Shown in pieces: positions 16,616 through 24,871 of a DNA stretch of 56,425 nt. Location of the stretch: contig JAFUZO010000075.1 of the NCBI GenBank assembly GCA_017476575.1, forward strand, positions 1 to 56,425. Direction: 5' to 3'. Numbering within the stretch: the first letter of the stretch is position 1; each line of letters starts with the position of its first letter. A program made the translations under genes and the position numbers. The DNA is from Bacteroidales bacterium. Its GTDB lineage: Bacteria > Bacteroidota > Bacteroidia > Bacteroidales > UBA932. The notes below the pieces were generated by a model. It had not been told where the DNA came from, ran no database searches, and saw only the letters and a list, made by a program, of their open reading frames with translations.

Positions 16616-17992
16616 TCAGCGGTTCGGGCGGTCGAGGGCGAGGGCGGGGTGGCGGTCGGAGGTGCGGGCAAACAGGAGGGCGATGACGAGGGCGGCGATG
16701 CAGAGGGCGGTGAACATGAGTTCCACGGAGACGGCTCCGCCGTCGGAGCCGTCGCTGCGGCCGAGGATGACTCCGGCGAGCATCTTGAAGGTGAGCAGGC
16801 CCAGGTTCTGCACCCAGTAGATCAGGGAGTAGGTGGTGCCGAGCACCTTGTCCGGGACGATTTTCGGTACGGACGGCCATAGGGCGGCGGGGACCAGCGA
16901 GTAGCCGAAGCCGAGGAAGACCATGCTCAGGTAGCCGTAGAACGGGACGCCTGCGGGGGCGAAGGCGAGCAGGAGGTGGGCCAGCAGGGCCAGCACGGCA
17001 CCGAGCACCATCCAGCGGGTGCCTTTGCCGCGCACATCGACCAGCAGGCCGAACAGCGGGGCGAAGACGACGGTCGCGAACGGCAGCATGGAGACCATCC
17101 ACCCGGCGGCCTGGGCGGGGATGCCGAAGCGCGGGACCAGGATGGCTCCGGCGAACTTCTTGAAGGCGATGATGCTGCTGTAGAACAGGACGCAGAGCAG
17201 GGCAAGCAGCCAGAAGTTCTTGTTGCCCAGGACTTTCAGCACGTCGGAGAAACGGAAGGGGCCTTCGTCTCCCGTCTCTTCGCCGGAGGCCGGGGCAGCT
17301 GCTCGGTCGGGGCCGGGCATGACGGGGACGCTCCGGCGGGGGGCGGCTGGGAAGCGGCGGGCGTCCAGGGCGACGAAAACGGCCCAGAGGATGAGCCCTG
17401 CGGCCATCAGCCCCATTCCGAAAACCGCGGGCCGGGCCGTTTCCGCGAGCGTGTACACATGGCCAGCCTGCTCGGCGACGAGCCGTGGCGAAAGAACCAG
17501 CGCCAATGCTGTCCCGAGCCGGGCGATGGCCAGCTGGAGCCCCATGGCGAGGGCCATCGGCCCCCCGCGGAACCACCGCGCGATGGAACGTGTCACCGCC
17601 GTCCCGGCGATCTCGCTGCCCAGGCCGAACAGCATGCATCCGACATAGGCGGCCTGAAGCGACCAGGAGACCCCGGAGAGCAGGGCATACAACACTATCG
17701 CCGCCCCGAGCACCATCATCCCGACGAAGATCGAGCCGGTCACCCGGACGCCCCATTTGTCCAGCAGGATACCGCAGACCACCAGCCCGCCGAACACGCA
17801 CAGCACGCTGTAGCCGCTCGTGTACAGACCGTAGCCCACCGCATCCCAGCCGAGGACCGTGCGGGACGGATCCTCGAACAGGTACGAGATGCTGGAGAAC
17901 ATGTCGTCGAAGAAGTACGATGCGAACATCGGGACGACAAGGCACGCCAGCGCGATCCAGCACGCCGACCTGCCGGGAATCCGCCGGGCCAT
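16616..17992 (-). CDS. MFS transporter (first paralogue)
   Basis: A 458-residue inner-membrane protein with about 12 transmembrane segments and a central cytoplasmic loop (about 205-240) rich in Pro, Ala and Glu. Landmarks include GILLDKWGVRVTG (loop 2-3 motif), LAMGLQLAIARLGTALAL, LFGLLVDVRGKGTRWM and AALWPSVPKIVPDKVLGTTY. The last segment and the layout recall MFSD1-like and oxalate/formate-type MFS branches; substrate cannot be assigned. The start ATG at 17992 overlaps the TGA of the upstream paralogue (TGATG), which fixes the start and shows translational coupling. The overall similarity to that paralogue suggests tandem duplication. Confidence 0.88.
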   Translation of the reverse strand: MARRIPGRSACWIALACLVVPMFASYFFDDMFSSISYLFEDPSRTVLGWDAVGYGLYTSGYSVLCVFGGLVVCGILLDKWGVRVTGSIFVGMMVLGAAIVLYALLSGVSWSLQAAYVGCMLFGLGSEIAGTAVTRSIARWFRGGPMALAMGLQLAIARLGTALALVLSPRLVAEQAGHVYTLAETARPAVFGMGLMAAGLILWAVFVALDARRFPAAPRRSVPVMPGPDRAAAPASGEETGDEGPFRFSDVLKVLGNKNFWLLALLCVLFYSSIIAFKKFAGAILVPRFGIPAQAAGWMVSMLPFATVVFAPLFGLLVDVRGKGTRWMVLGAVLALLAHLLLAFAPAGVPFYGYLSMVFLGFGYSLVPAALWPSVPKIVPDKVLGTTYSLIYWVQNLGLLTFKMLAGVILGRSDGSDGGAVSVELMFTALCIAALVIALLFARTSDRHPALALDRPNR

Positions 17993-19611
17993 CACTGGAT
18001 ATTGGGTTCTTCGAGACCGAGGTGCTTCTTCTTGTCGACCCCCTTGAGCACGAGGCCGAGCACGAGGGCGGCGACACCCAGGCAGGCGAGCATCACCAGC
18101 GGGGCCGTGTAGTTGAACTGGGTCGGGTCCACGACGCCCGGGTTGGTCTTGTCCAGGACCTTGCCGATCAGCAGCGGGAACAGCCACAGGCCGATGTTCT
18201 GGATCCAGAAGATCAGCGCATAGGCCGAGCCGATGACCTTGGCGTCCACGAGTTTCGGCACGGACGGCCACAGGGCGGCCGGGACCAGCGAGAAACTGGC
18301 GCCGAGCACGAGAATCGTGACATAGGCGACGATGACCCCGCCCACGGCGCTGCCCTTGAAGGCGGGGAGGATGAAGGCGAAGGTCAGGTGGCAGGCGATG
18401 AGGAGGACGGCGCCGAGCACCAGCATCGAAGCGCCTTTCCCCTTGTGGTCCAGGTAGTTCCCGAGAATCGGGGTGATCAGGACGGCCAGCAGCGGGAACA
18501 CCGCGAAGATGGATTCTGCGGACTGCCGCATATAGCCCATATAGCAATAGACCACGAGGGCCGCGACGGAAAGGCCGAGGAACAGGTACTGGCGCGACTT
18601 GACCTTCTGGAAGTTGCTGACGAAGCCGCAGACGGCGACCACCAGCATGATCAGGTATTGGACGAGGGTCACGCTGGAACCGGCCCAGAAGGAGTCGGCG
18701 GCGGGAGCTGTCAGGGTCAGGTTGCACTGGAGCATGTTCACGGCATATTTCTGGAACGGGAAGATAGCGGAATAGTACAGCACACACAGCAGGGCGACGA
18801 TCCAGAAGCCGCCGTCGCGGAGGATGCGGCCGATGTCGCTGACCTTGAACGGATCGTCCTTCTCCTCGGCTTCGCCGGTCTGGCTGTCCAGCTTCTTGTC
18901 CATGAAGAAGTACACGATGCACATGATCAGGGCGATGCACAGGAGCACCACGCCGAAGGCGACGGAACGGGACACGTCGACCTTGCCGCCCAGGCGGGCG
19001 AAGAAGGGCGAGAAGATCATGCAGGTGGCGACACCGAGGCGGGCCAGGGCCATCTCGGATCCCATCGCCAGGGCCATCTCCCGGCCCTTGAACCACTTGA
19101 CGATACCGCGGCTGACCGTGATGCCGGCCATCTCGCAGCCGCATCCGAAGATCATGAACCCGCACGCGGCCAGTTTCGCCGACGCCGGCATGCCCCGGTA
19201 GAACGGCGACACGCCCAGTTCATCGAAGAGGGGGATGTAGTTCAGGTGGTTGGTGAACCAGCTCTCCAGACCGCTGCCCATGAAGGGCTCGCTCACGGCA
19301 TACCACTTGATGCACGCACCCACGAGCATCACGGCGGCCGACAGGACGGCCGTGAACCGCACGCCCATCTTGTCCAGGATGATCCCCGCGAAGATGAGGA
19401 AGAACACGAACACGTTGAGGAACACCTCGGAGCCCTGCATCGTGCCGAACGCCGTGGAGTCCCATCCGCGGGTCTCCTGCATCAGGTCCTTGATCGGGGA
19501 GAGGATGTCCATGAAAATGTAGGAGCAGAACATCGCCAGTGCCAGCAGCAGCAGCGCTGTCCATCGCATCGCTGCCGAATCCCGCAGCGTCTTCTTGACT
19601 GTTTCAGACAT
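17992..19611 (-). CDS. MFS transporter (second paralogue)
   Basis: A 539-residue MFS protein with about 12 membrane segments. It shares with its neighbour the WDSTAFGTMQGSEVFLNVF-type first loop, GIILDKMGVRFTAV, LAMGSEMALARLGVATCM, ITPILGNYLDHKGKGASM and AALWPSVPKLVDAKVIGSAY. It is about 80 residues longer, mainly through periplasmic and cytoplasmic loops; a loop around 85-110 (SEPFMGSGLESWFTNHLN) has no counterpart in the paralogue. It is the first gene of a two-gene transcript divergent from recJ. Two coupled, unequal paralogues suggest a heteromeric pair or a duplicated uptake system. The substrate is unknown. Confidence 0.88.
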   Translation of the reverse strand: MSETVKKTLRDSAAMRWTALLLLALAMFCSYIFMDILSPIKDLMQETRGWDSTAFGTMQGSEVFLNVFVFFLIFAGIILDKMGVRFTAVLSAAVMLVGACIKWYAVSEPFMGSGLESWFTNHLNYIPLFDELGVSPFYRGMPASAKLAACGFMIFGCGCEMAGITVSRGIVKWFKGREMALAMGSEMALARLGVATCMIFSPFFARLGGKVDVSRSVAFGVVLLCIALIMCIVYFFMDKKLDSQTGEAEEKDDPFKVSDIGRILRDGGFWIVALLCVLYYSAIFPFQKYAVNMLQCNLTLTAPAADSFWAGSSVTLVQYLIMLVVAVCGFVSNFQKVKSRQYLFLGLSVAALVVYCYMGYMRQSAESIFAVFPLLAVLITPILGNYLDHKGKGASMLVLGAVLLIACHLTFAFILPAFKGSAVGGVIVAYVTILVLGASFSLVPAALWPSVPKLVDAKVIGSAYALIFWIQNIGLWLFPLLIGKVLDKTNPGVVDPTQFNYTAPLVMLACLGVAALVLGLVLKGVDKKKHLGLEEPNIQ

Positions 19612-19713
19612 TATCGTGAGATTTTAGTTTCTCTGCGCAAGGAGCCGCTAAATTAGTAAAAAAACTTGGTATTCCCGCTCCTTTTCCGGTAATTCCAGGT
19701 AAGTTTCCTTAGA

Positions 19714-19745
19714 TTTGCGAAATCGCAGGGGAATGTTTACCTTTG
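19714..19745 (+). promoter_or_regulatory. recJ promoter, almost touching the start codon
   Basis: TTTG (19714-19717) and TACCTTTG (19738-19745) are 20 bases apart, a full -33/-7 match. The recJ ATG begins at 19753, only 7 bases after the -7 box, so the mRNA should be leaderless or carry a leader of a few bases. Confidence 0.65.
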
Positions 19746-19752
19746 TCAGACT

Positions 19753-21489
19753 ATGGGTATCGCAGAGAGACAATGGACCGTCAAGGTGCCTGCAGACACG
19801 GAGAAGGTGGACCGGCTGGCAGCGGAACTCGGCGTGGACCGGGTTCTGGCGGAACTGCTGGTCCAGCGCGGGGTGGAGACGTTCGCCGAGGCCCGGAGTT
19901 TCTTCCGCCCGCAACTCTCCGAACTGCATGACCCCTTCCTGATGAAGGACATGGACCGGGCCGTGGAACGCCTGCACCGGGCCATTGCCGGCGGCGAGAA
20001 GATCCTCGTCTACGGCGACTACGATGTGGACGGGACCACCGCCGTCGCCCTGGTCTATTCGTTCGTGCGGCGCTTCACCCAGCGGGTCGACTTCTACATC
20101 CCGGACCGCTACGACGAGGGGTACGGCCTGTCCTACAAGGGCCTGGAATGGGCGGCCGACAACGGCTTCACCCTCCTGATCACCGTCGACTGCGGCATCA
20201 AGGCCATCGACAAGGTCGCCTACGCCCGCACGCGCGGCATCGACACCATCATTTGCGACCACCATCTCCCCGAAGAAGGCCTGCCCGACGCCGTGGCCGT
20301 GCTCGACCCCAAGCGGGACGACTGCCACTACCCCTTCGACGACCTCTGCGGCTGCGGGGTCGGTTTCAAACTCGTCCAGGCCTATACGCGGCAGTACCAC
20401 CTCGACCCCGAGAGCCTGGAGCCGCTGCTGGACCTGCTCGTGGTGAGCATCGCCTCCGACCTCGTGTCCATGATGGGGGAGAACCGCATCCTGGCCCACT
20501 ACGGCCTCAAGCGCCTCAACGAGAACCCCCGCAAGGGCCTGCTGGCCATGATCAACCTCGCGAAACTGGAGCCGGGCCACGTGGGCATCGACGACATCGT
20601 GTTCAAGATCGGACCGCGCATCAACGCGGCCGGGCGCATGGAGTCGGGCCGGCTGGCTGTGGAACTGCTCACCGCCACCGACGACCGCACCGCCTTCCGC
20701 ATCGGCGAGAAGATCAACGACAACAACAACGAACGCAAGTCCATCGACCGGGAAATCACCCAGGAGGCCCTGGAGATGGTCCACAGCGAGCGGGCGCTGG
20801 TGACCGGCCATGTCACCATCGTCTACGATCCCTCCTGGAACAAGGGCGTCGTCGGCATCGTCGCCTCCCGCCTCGTGGAGGCCTTCTACAAGCCGACCGT
20901 CGTCCTCACGAAGTCCAACGGCCTGGTCACCGGCTCGGCCCGCAGTGTCCAGGGTTTCGACTTGTATGCCGCCATCGAGAGCTGTGCCGACCTGCTGGAG
21001 AACTTCGGCGGCCATGTCTATGCCGCCGGCCTGACCCTGAAGGAAGAGAACCTGGAGACTTTCTGCCGCCGGATGGACGCCTTCGTGTCGAGCCATATCA
21101 CCCCGCAAGCCCTGACCCCTGTCATCGAAATCGACTCCCGGTTGGATTTCACGCAGATCACCCCGAAGTTCACCCGCATCCTCAAGCAGTTCCAGCCTTT
21201 CGGCCCGGGCAACGCCAATCCGGTCTTCCTTACTGAAGACGTCTATGATGCCGGCAACGGGCGGAAGGTCGGCGCCGGTGGCGTCCACTTGAAGCTCGAC
21301 CTCATGCAGGAATCCCAGCCCTACCGCCAGATTGCCGCCATCGGCTTCAACATGTCGCGCTTCTTCGACCATATCAAGGCCGGCAATCCGGTCGACATCT
21401 GCTATTCCATCGTCGAGAACTTCTACCGCGGCTCCTCCTCCATCCAACTCCGCCTCAAGGACATGCGCGAGCGCGACGAACTCATCTGA
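19753..21489 (+). CDS. recJ: Single-stranded-DNA-specific exonuclease RecJ
   Basis: The 578-residue protein is a 5'-3' single-strand exonuclease of the DHH family, working in recombination, mismatch repair and base-excision repair. The motifs are in order: VYGDYDVDGTTAVAL (motif I, about 81-95), LLITVDCGIKA, the signature ICDHHLPEEGLPDAVAVLDP (motifs III-IV) and VSIASDLVSMMGENR. The DHHA1 domain includes GPRINAAGRMESGRLAVELL and GSARSVQGFDLYAAI with GGHVYAAGLTL. A C-terminal OB-fold region completes the enzyme. Length matches the family. It is a single gene with its own promoter, divergent from the MFS pair. Confidence 0.96.
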   Translation: MGIAERQWTVKVPADTEKVDRLAAELGVDRVLAELLVQRGVETFAEARSFFRPQLSELHDPFLMKDMDRAVERLHRAIAGGEKILVYGDYDVDGTTAVALVYSFVRRFTQRVDFYIPDRYDEGYGLSYKGLEWAADNGFTLLITVDCGIKAIDKVAYARTRGIDTIICDHHLPEEGLPDAVAVLDPKRDDCHYPFDDLCGCGVGFKLVQAYTRQYHLDPESLEPLLDLLVVSIASDLVSMMGENRILAHYGLKRLNENPRKGLLAMINLAKLEPGHVGIDDIVFKIGPRINAAGRMESGRLAVELLTATDDRTAFRIGEKINDNNNERKSIDREITQEALEMVHSERALVTGHVTIVYDPSWNKGVVGIVASRLVEAFYKPTVVLTKSNGLVTGSARSVQGFDLYAAIESCADLLENFGGHVYAAGLTLKEENLETFCRRMDAFVSSHITPQALTPVIEIDSRLDFTQITPKFTRILKQFQPFGPGNANPVFLTEDVYDAGNGRKVGAGGVHLKLDLMQESQPYRQIAAIGFNMSRFFDHIKAGNPVDICYSIVENFYRGSSSIQLRLKDMRERDELI

Positions 21490-21495
21490 AAAAAA

Positions 21496-21527
21496 TTTGC
21501 AGTTACTGAAAAAAGTGCATATATTTG
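21496..21527 (+). promoter_or_regulatory. Promoter of the glycerol-phosphate/SusCD locus
   Basis: TTTG (21496-21499) and TATATTTG (21520-21527) are separated by 20 bases. The box lies 42 bases ahead of the ATG at 21570 and excludes a start at 21525, which would fall inside the -7 element. All downstream genes to 32661 have overlaps or gaps of at most about 20 bases, so this may drive one transcript of about 11 kb. Confidence 0.65.
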
Positions 21528-21569
21528 CCGACAGAAGTGCGGGCACGTGCACGCACAAAACAAAACCAC

Positions 21570-22472
21570 ATGACGATGATGCTTTCCAAGACAGTATGGC
21601 TCCGCTTGTTCCTCCCGGCGTTGTTCTCCCTGTGCTGTTCCGTTGCGGGCCCGTCCGGGGAAAGTTCCTGGCTGTGCCCTCATCCCGCCTGGCCGCAGGG
21701 GAAGGCCATCCAAGGGATGGATATCTACCGGGACTACCTCCTCCAGGCGCACAACCAGGGGATGCTGTCCGTCTACCGCTTCGACGGGAAGTCCCTGACC
21801 CTGCTCGGTGAGTTTGACCTGCAGAGCGCCCACAAGAACAACCACGCGAACGTCCTCTCGTTCGGGCGGGACTTCTATGACCGGAAGGACCCGATGCCGC
21901 TGGTGTATGTCAGCCAGGCGGCCAAGAAGCCGGTCGAGGAGTACAAGGACGTCTGCTACGTGGAGCGGATCGCGCCGGACCTGCAAAGTTCCACCCTGGT
22001 CCAGACCATCTGCTACGACGACCGGAACGGTGATTTCGGCTATGCACTCCAGTGGGTCGTGGACCGGAAGGCGGGGATGCTGTACGGCTACGGCAATACG
22101 ACCCGCGACCGGGATGTCGAGGGCAACCGCCACCGGATCATCAAGTTCCGCCTGCCTCCGCTCGACAAGAGCCGGGTCGTCCTCCGCCCCGAAGATGCGC
22201 TGGAGAACTACCTCATCGAGGACGGCGGCTTCCGGTTCGCCACCATCGGGCAGGGGCTCTTCATCTGGAAGGGACGGCTCTACATGCCGACCGGACTCGG
22301 GACGGAGGCCGACCCGTCCCGTCTGTACGTGTGGGACTTGAAACGGCGCAAGATGCTGAAGGAAGTGGACCTGGGCGCCGTCATGACCGGCGAGCCGGAG
22401 GATATGGGCCGCTATAAGGACCGGTTCATCATTTCCGGTATGGACGGAATATTCCAATATCAAGATAAGTGA
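21570..22472 (+). CDS. Secreted beta-propeller-like protein of unknown function
   Basis: A 300-residue protein with an N-terminal hydrophobic signal (LFLPALFSLCCSVAG). The two cysteines could form a lipobox, but the fit is loose. The mature part is beta-rich with repeated blade-like units: IQGMDIYRDYLLQAHNQGML, HANVLSFGRDFYD, LVYVSQAA, MLYGYGNTTRDRD, LFIWKGRLYMPTGLG and LYVWDLKRR. The opening GMDIY pattern and the HAN/FG segment recall TagC/helveticin-type propellers, and part of it resembles the gene at 31315. No catalytic motif is evident. It is the first gene of the locus and ends 2 bases before the gpsA ATG. It may bind or sense the extracellular substrate. Confidence 0.6.
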   Translation: MTMMLSKTVWLRLFLPALFSLCCSVAGPSGESSWLCPHPAWPQGKAIQGMDIYRDYLLQAHNQGMLSVYRFDGKSLTLLGEFDLQSAHKNNHANVLSFGRDFYDRKDPMPLVYVSQAAKKPVEEYKDVCYVERIAPDLQSSTLVQTICYDDRNGDFGYALQWVVDRKAGMLYGYGNTTRDRDVEGNRHRIIKFRLPPLDKSRVVLRPEDALENYLIEDGGFRFATIGQGLFIWKGRLYMPTGLGTEADPSRLYVWDLKRRKMLKEVDLGAVMTGEPEDMGRYKDRFIISGMDGIFQYQDK

Positions 22473-22474
22473 AC

Positions 22475-23530
22475 ATGAAAAAGACCATTACGATTATCGG
22501 GGCCGGGATGATGGGCTCCGCGCTGGCATTCCCGGCGGCCGAGAACGGCCACGAGGTGCGTCTTGTCGGCACCTGTCTGGACGACGAAATCATCGACGGG
22601 TACATCCGGACCCGCAAGCATGAGAAATTCTGCCGCCCGTTCCCGGACAATGTACATTATTATTATTTCAAGGATTGGAAGAAGGCGGTCGAGGGGGCCG
22701 ACTTCATCATCGGGGGCGTATCGTCGTTCGGGGTGGAGTGGTTCCTGGAGGCCATCCTCAAGGAGTTGGACCCGTCCATCCCGGTGATAACGGTCACCAA
22801 GGGCCTGAAGGGCCTTCCCGACGGCACGCTCATCTCCTATCCCGGCTGGTGGGAGAGCGAACTGGCGAAGGTCGGCATCCACCGGACCATCAACGCCATC
22901 GGAGGCCCCTGCACCTCCTACGAACTGGTCTTCATGGACCCGTCCGAGGTGGCCTTCTGCGGCCGCGACCGCGACCAGCTGCAGATGATGAAGGAGGCGA
23001 TGCAGCGTCCCTACTACCATATTTCGCTGACCGACGATGTCATCGGCCTGGAGAGCGCCGTCGCCCTCAAGAATGCCTATGCGATGGCCGTGACCCTGGC
23101 GGTGGGCCTGAACATCCGCTGGCACGGCGAGGACGAGCCGCAGCACTACAACTCCCAGGCCGGCACCTTCACCCAGGCCGTCCGGGAGACCCACGCCCTG
23201 ATGCAGATGCAGGGCGGCACCTTCGAGTCGGAGGCCATCGGCCTCGGCGACCTGTATGTGACCATCTTCTCCGGCCGGACCCGCCGCTGCGGCGTGCTGA
23301 TGGGGAAGGGGATGAACTATGACGAGGTGACCGAAGCCCTCGCCGGCATCACCCTCGAATCCCTGGTCATCACACGGGTGATGGGCCAGGCCGTCCGCCG
23401 GAAGGCCGGACTCGGCCTGCTGGACCTGAAGAATTTCCCGCTGATGATGCATATCGCCGACATCCTCGACAAGGGGATGGCCGACGCCGACCTGCCCTGG
23501 GAGGCCTTCACGTTCGAACAGTTCCGATGA
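22475..23530 (+). CDS. gpsA: NAD(P)-dependent glycerol-3-phosphate dehydrogenase (GpsA family)
   Basis: A 351-residue cytoplasmic enzyme interconverting sn-glycerol-3-phosphate and dihydroxyacetone phosphate. The Rossmann start is ITIIGAGMMGSALAFPAAEN, followed by GGVSSFGVEW, VTVTKGLKG-type sequence, the GGPCTSYEL turn, the catalytic-lysine helix VALKNAYAMAVTLAVGL and GLGDLYVTIFSGRTRRCG. The last is the expected substrate-binding loop. A GTG at 22469 is possible, but the ATG at 22475 places the Rossmann strand at the usual distance. It overlaps the transporter gene by 4 bases. Its place in a SusCD locus rather than with lipid genes suggests catabolic oxidation of imported G3P; it may be a second copy beside a housekeeping gpsA elsewhere. 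Confidence 0.88.
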   Translation: MKKTITIIGAGMMGSALAFPAAENGHEVRLVGTCLDDEIIDGYIRTRKHEKFCRPFPDNVHYYYFKDWKKAVEGADFIIGGVSSFGVEWFLEAILKELDPSIPVITVTKGLKGLPDGTLISYPGWWESELAKVGIHRTINAIGGPCTSYELVFMDPSEVAFCGRDRDQLQMMKEAMQRPYYHISLTDDVIGLESAVALKNAYAMAVTLAVGLNIRWHGEDEPQHYNSQAGTFTQAVRETHALMQMQGGTFESEAIGLGDLYVTIFSGRTRRCGVLMGKGMNYDEVTEALAGITLESLVITRVMGQAVRRKAGLGLLDLKNFPLMMHIADILDKGMADADLPWEAFTFEQFR

Positions 23531-24858
23531 AACCGACCCGGCATAGTTTCAAGTACTGGCAATGGCGGGTCATCCTCTGCTCGATGGTCGGCTATTCCAT
23601 GTTCTACTTCGTGCGGAAGAACTTCTCGTTCGCCATGCCGGCCCTGGCACAGGAGTACGGTATCACGAACACAGACTTCGGCATCATCCTGACCCTGGTG
23701 GGCATCATCTACGGCGTGTCCAAGTTCCTGAACGGGTTCATCGCCGACCGCTTCAACGCCCGCTGGCACCTGGTCATCGGCCTCACTGCCTGCGTCATCC
23801 TGAACTTCCTCTTCGGATGGAGCGACCGCCTCTCCTCCCTCGTCACCGGGCAGGAAGGCGGACCGGATTTCGTCGGGACGATGGTCGTCATCATGGGCGT
23901 CCTGCTGGTGCTGAACAACATCTTCCAGGGGTGCGGCTTCCCGCCGTGCAACCGGCTCATCAACCATTGGTGCGCCCCGCGGGAACTGGCGACGAAAACG
24001 GCCATCTGGAACACCTCGCACTCGATCGGCGCCGGCATCCTGGCCGTCCTCTGCGGCTACCTCATCGGCACGACGGGCGACTGGCGGACCTGCTTCTGGG
24101 TGCCCGGCGCCATCGCCGCGGCCGGTATCTTCTTCATCATCGCGACCCTGCGGGACACCCCGTCCTCGGTCGGGCTGCCGGAACTGCCGGACACCCGGAC
24201 CGAACTGGACCAGGACGACTCCCCGGAGGCCTACCGCGCCTTCGTCCGCAAGAAGGTCTTCCTCAATCCGGTCATCTGGACGCTCGCCGTGACGGACCTC
24301 TTCGTCTATGTCGTCCGTTTCGCGGTCCTGGACTGGGGACCGACCTTCCTCGGGAAGATGTCCGTCCCGCTGTCCCCGCAACTGGCGGGCTGGACGATCG
24401 GCATCTTCGAGGTCGCCGGCTGTGCGGGCATGCTCTGCGCCGGCTGGATCTCCGACCGCTTCTTCGGCGGCAAGGCCCACCGGGTCTGCGCCATCGAGAT
24501 GGGCCTGGTCGCCGTCTGCCTGGTCGTCCTGCAACTCCTGCCGCCGACCACCTCGCCGGTGGTGGTGCTCGCCATCCTGGCCCTGGCCGGGTTCTTCCTC
24601 TACGGCCCCCAGGCCCTGCTCGGGGTGACGGCTTCCAAGCATGCCACGAAGAAGGCGGCCTCTTCCGCCGTCGGCCTGATCGGCCTGATGAGTTACGCAA
24701 GCGTCGTCGTCACGGGCGCCGGCCTCGGCTGGTTCTCGGACCACTTCGGATGGGACCACCTCTTCATCCTGATGGCGGGGTTCGCCCTCCTCGGCGGCAT
24801 CCTGGTCTCCCTCCTGTGGAACATCAAGGACGACGGCTACCTGCACGAACCTATCTAA
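23527..24858 (+). CDS. Organophosphate:phosphate antiporter (GlpT/UhpT/UhpC family)
   Basis: A 443-residue MFS protein with 12 membrane segments and the OPA-family opening YSMFYFVRKNFSFAMPAL, followed by GVSKFLNGFIADRFNARW. The mid-protein NRLINHWCAPRELATKTAIW and the later ASKHATKKAASSAVGLIGL also fit this family. Members exchange glycerol-3-phosphate or hexose-6-phosphate for inorganic phosphate across the inner membrane. UhpC-type members act as sensors. Coupling by a 4-base overlap to gpsA favours G3P as ligand. It ends 13 bases before susC. The family is firm; the exact substrate is inferred from context. Confidence 0.88.
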   Translation: MKPTRHSFKYWQWRVILCSMVGYSMFYFVRKNFSFAMPALAQEYGITNTDFGIILTLVGIIYGVSKFLNGFIADRFNARWHLVIGLTACVILNFLFGWSDRLSSLVTGQEGGPDFVGTMVVIMGVLLVLNNIFQGCGFPPCNRLINHWCAPRELATKTAIWNTSHSIGAGILAVLCGYLIGTTGDWRTCFWVPGAIAAAGIFFIIATLRDTPSSVGLPELPDTRTELDQDDSPEAYRAFVRKKVFLNPVIWTLAVTDLFVYVVRFAVLDWGPTFLGKMSVPLSPQLAGWTIGIFEVAGCAGMLCAGWISDRFFGGKAHRVCAIEMGLVAVCLVVLQLLPPTTSPVVVLAILALAGFFLYGPQALLGVTASKHATKKAASSAVGLIGLMSYASVVVTGAGLGWFSDHFGWDHLFILMAGFALLGGILVSLLWNIKDDGYLHEPI

Positions 24859-24871
24859 CACATATTGCCCT

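Noticed and set aside
16047..18077. A 676-codon minus-strand frame across the MFS gene and the gene-free stretch
   Set aside because: Its first two thirds is an off-frame reading of the MFS gene (Arg/Pro/His-rich), and the rest crosses the terminator hairpin and the tandem repeat.
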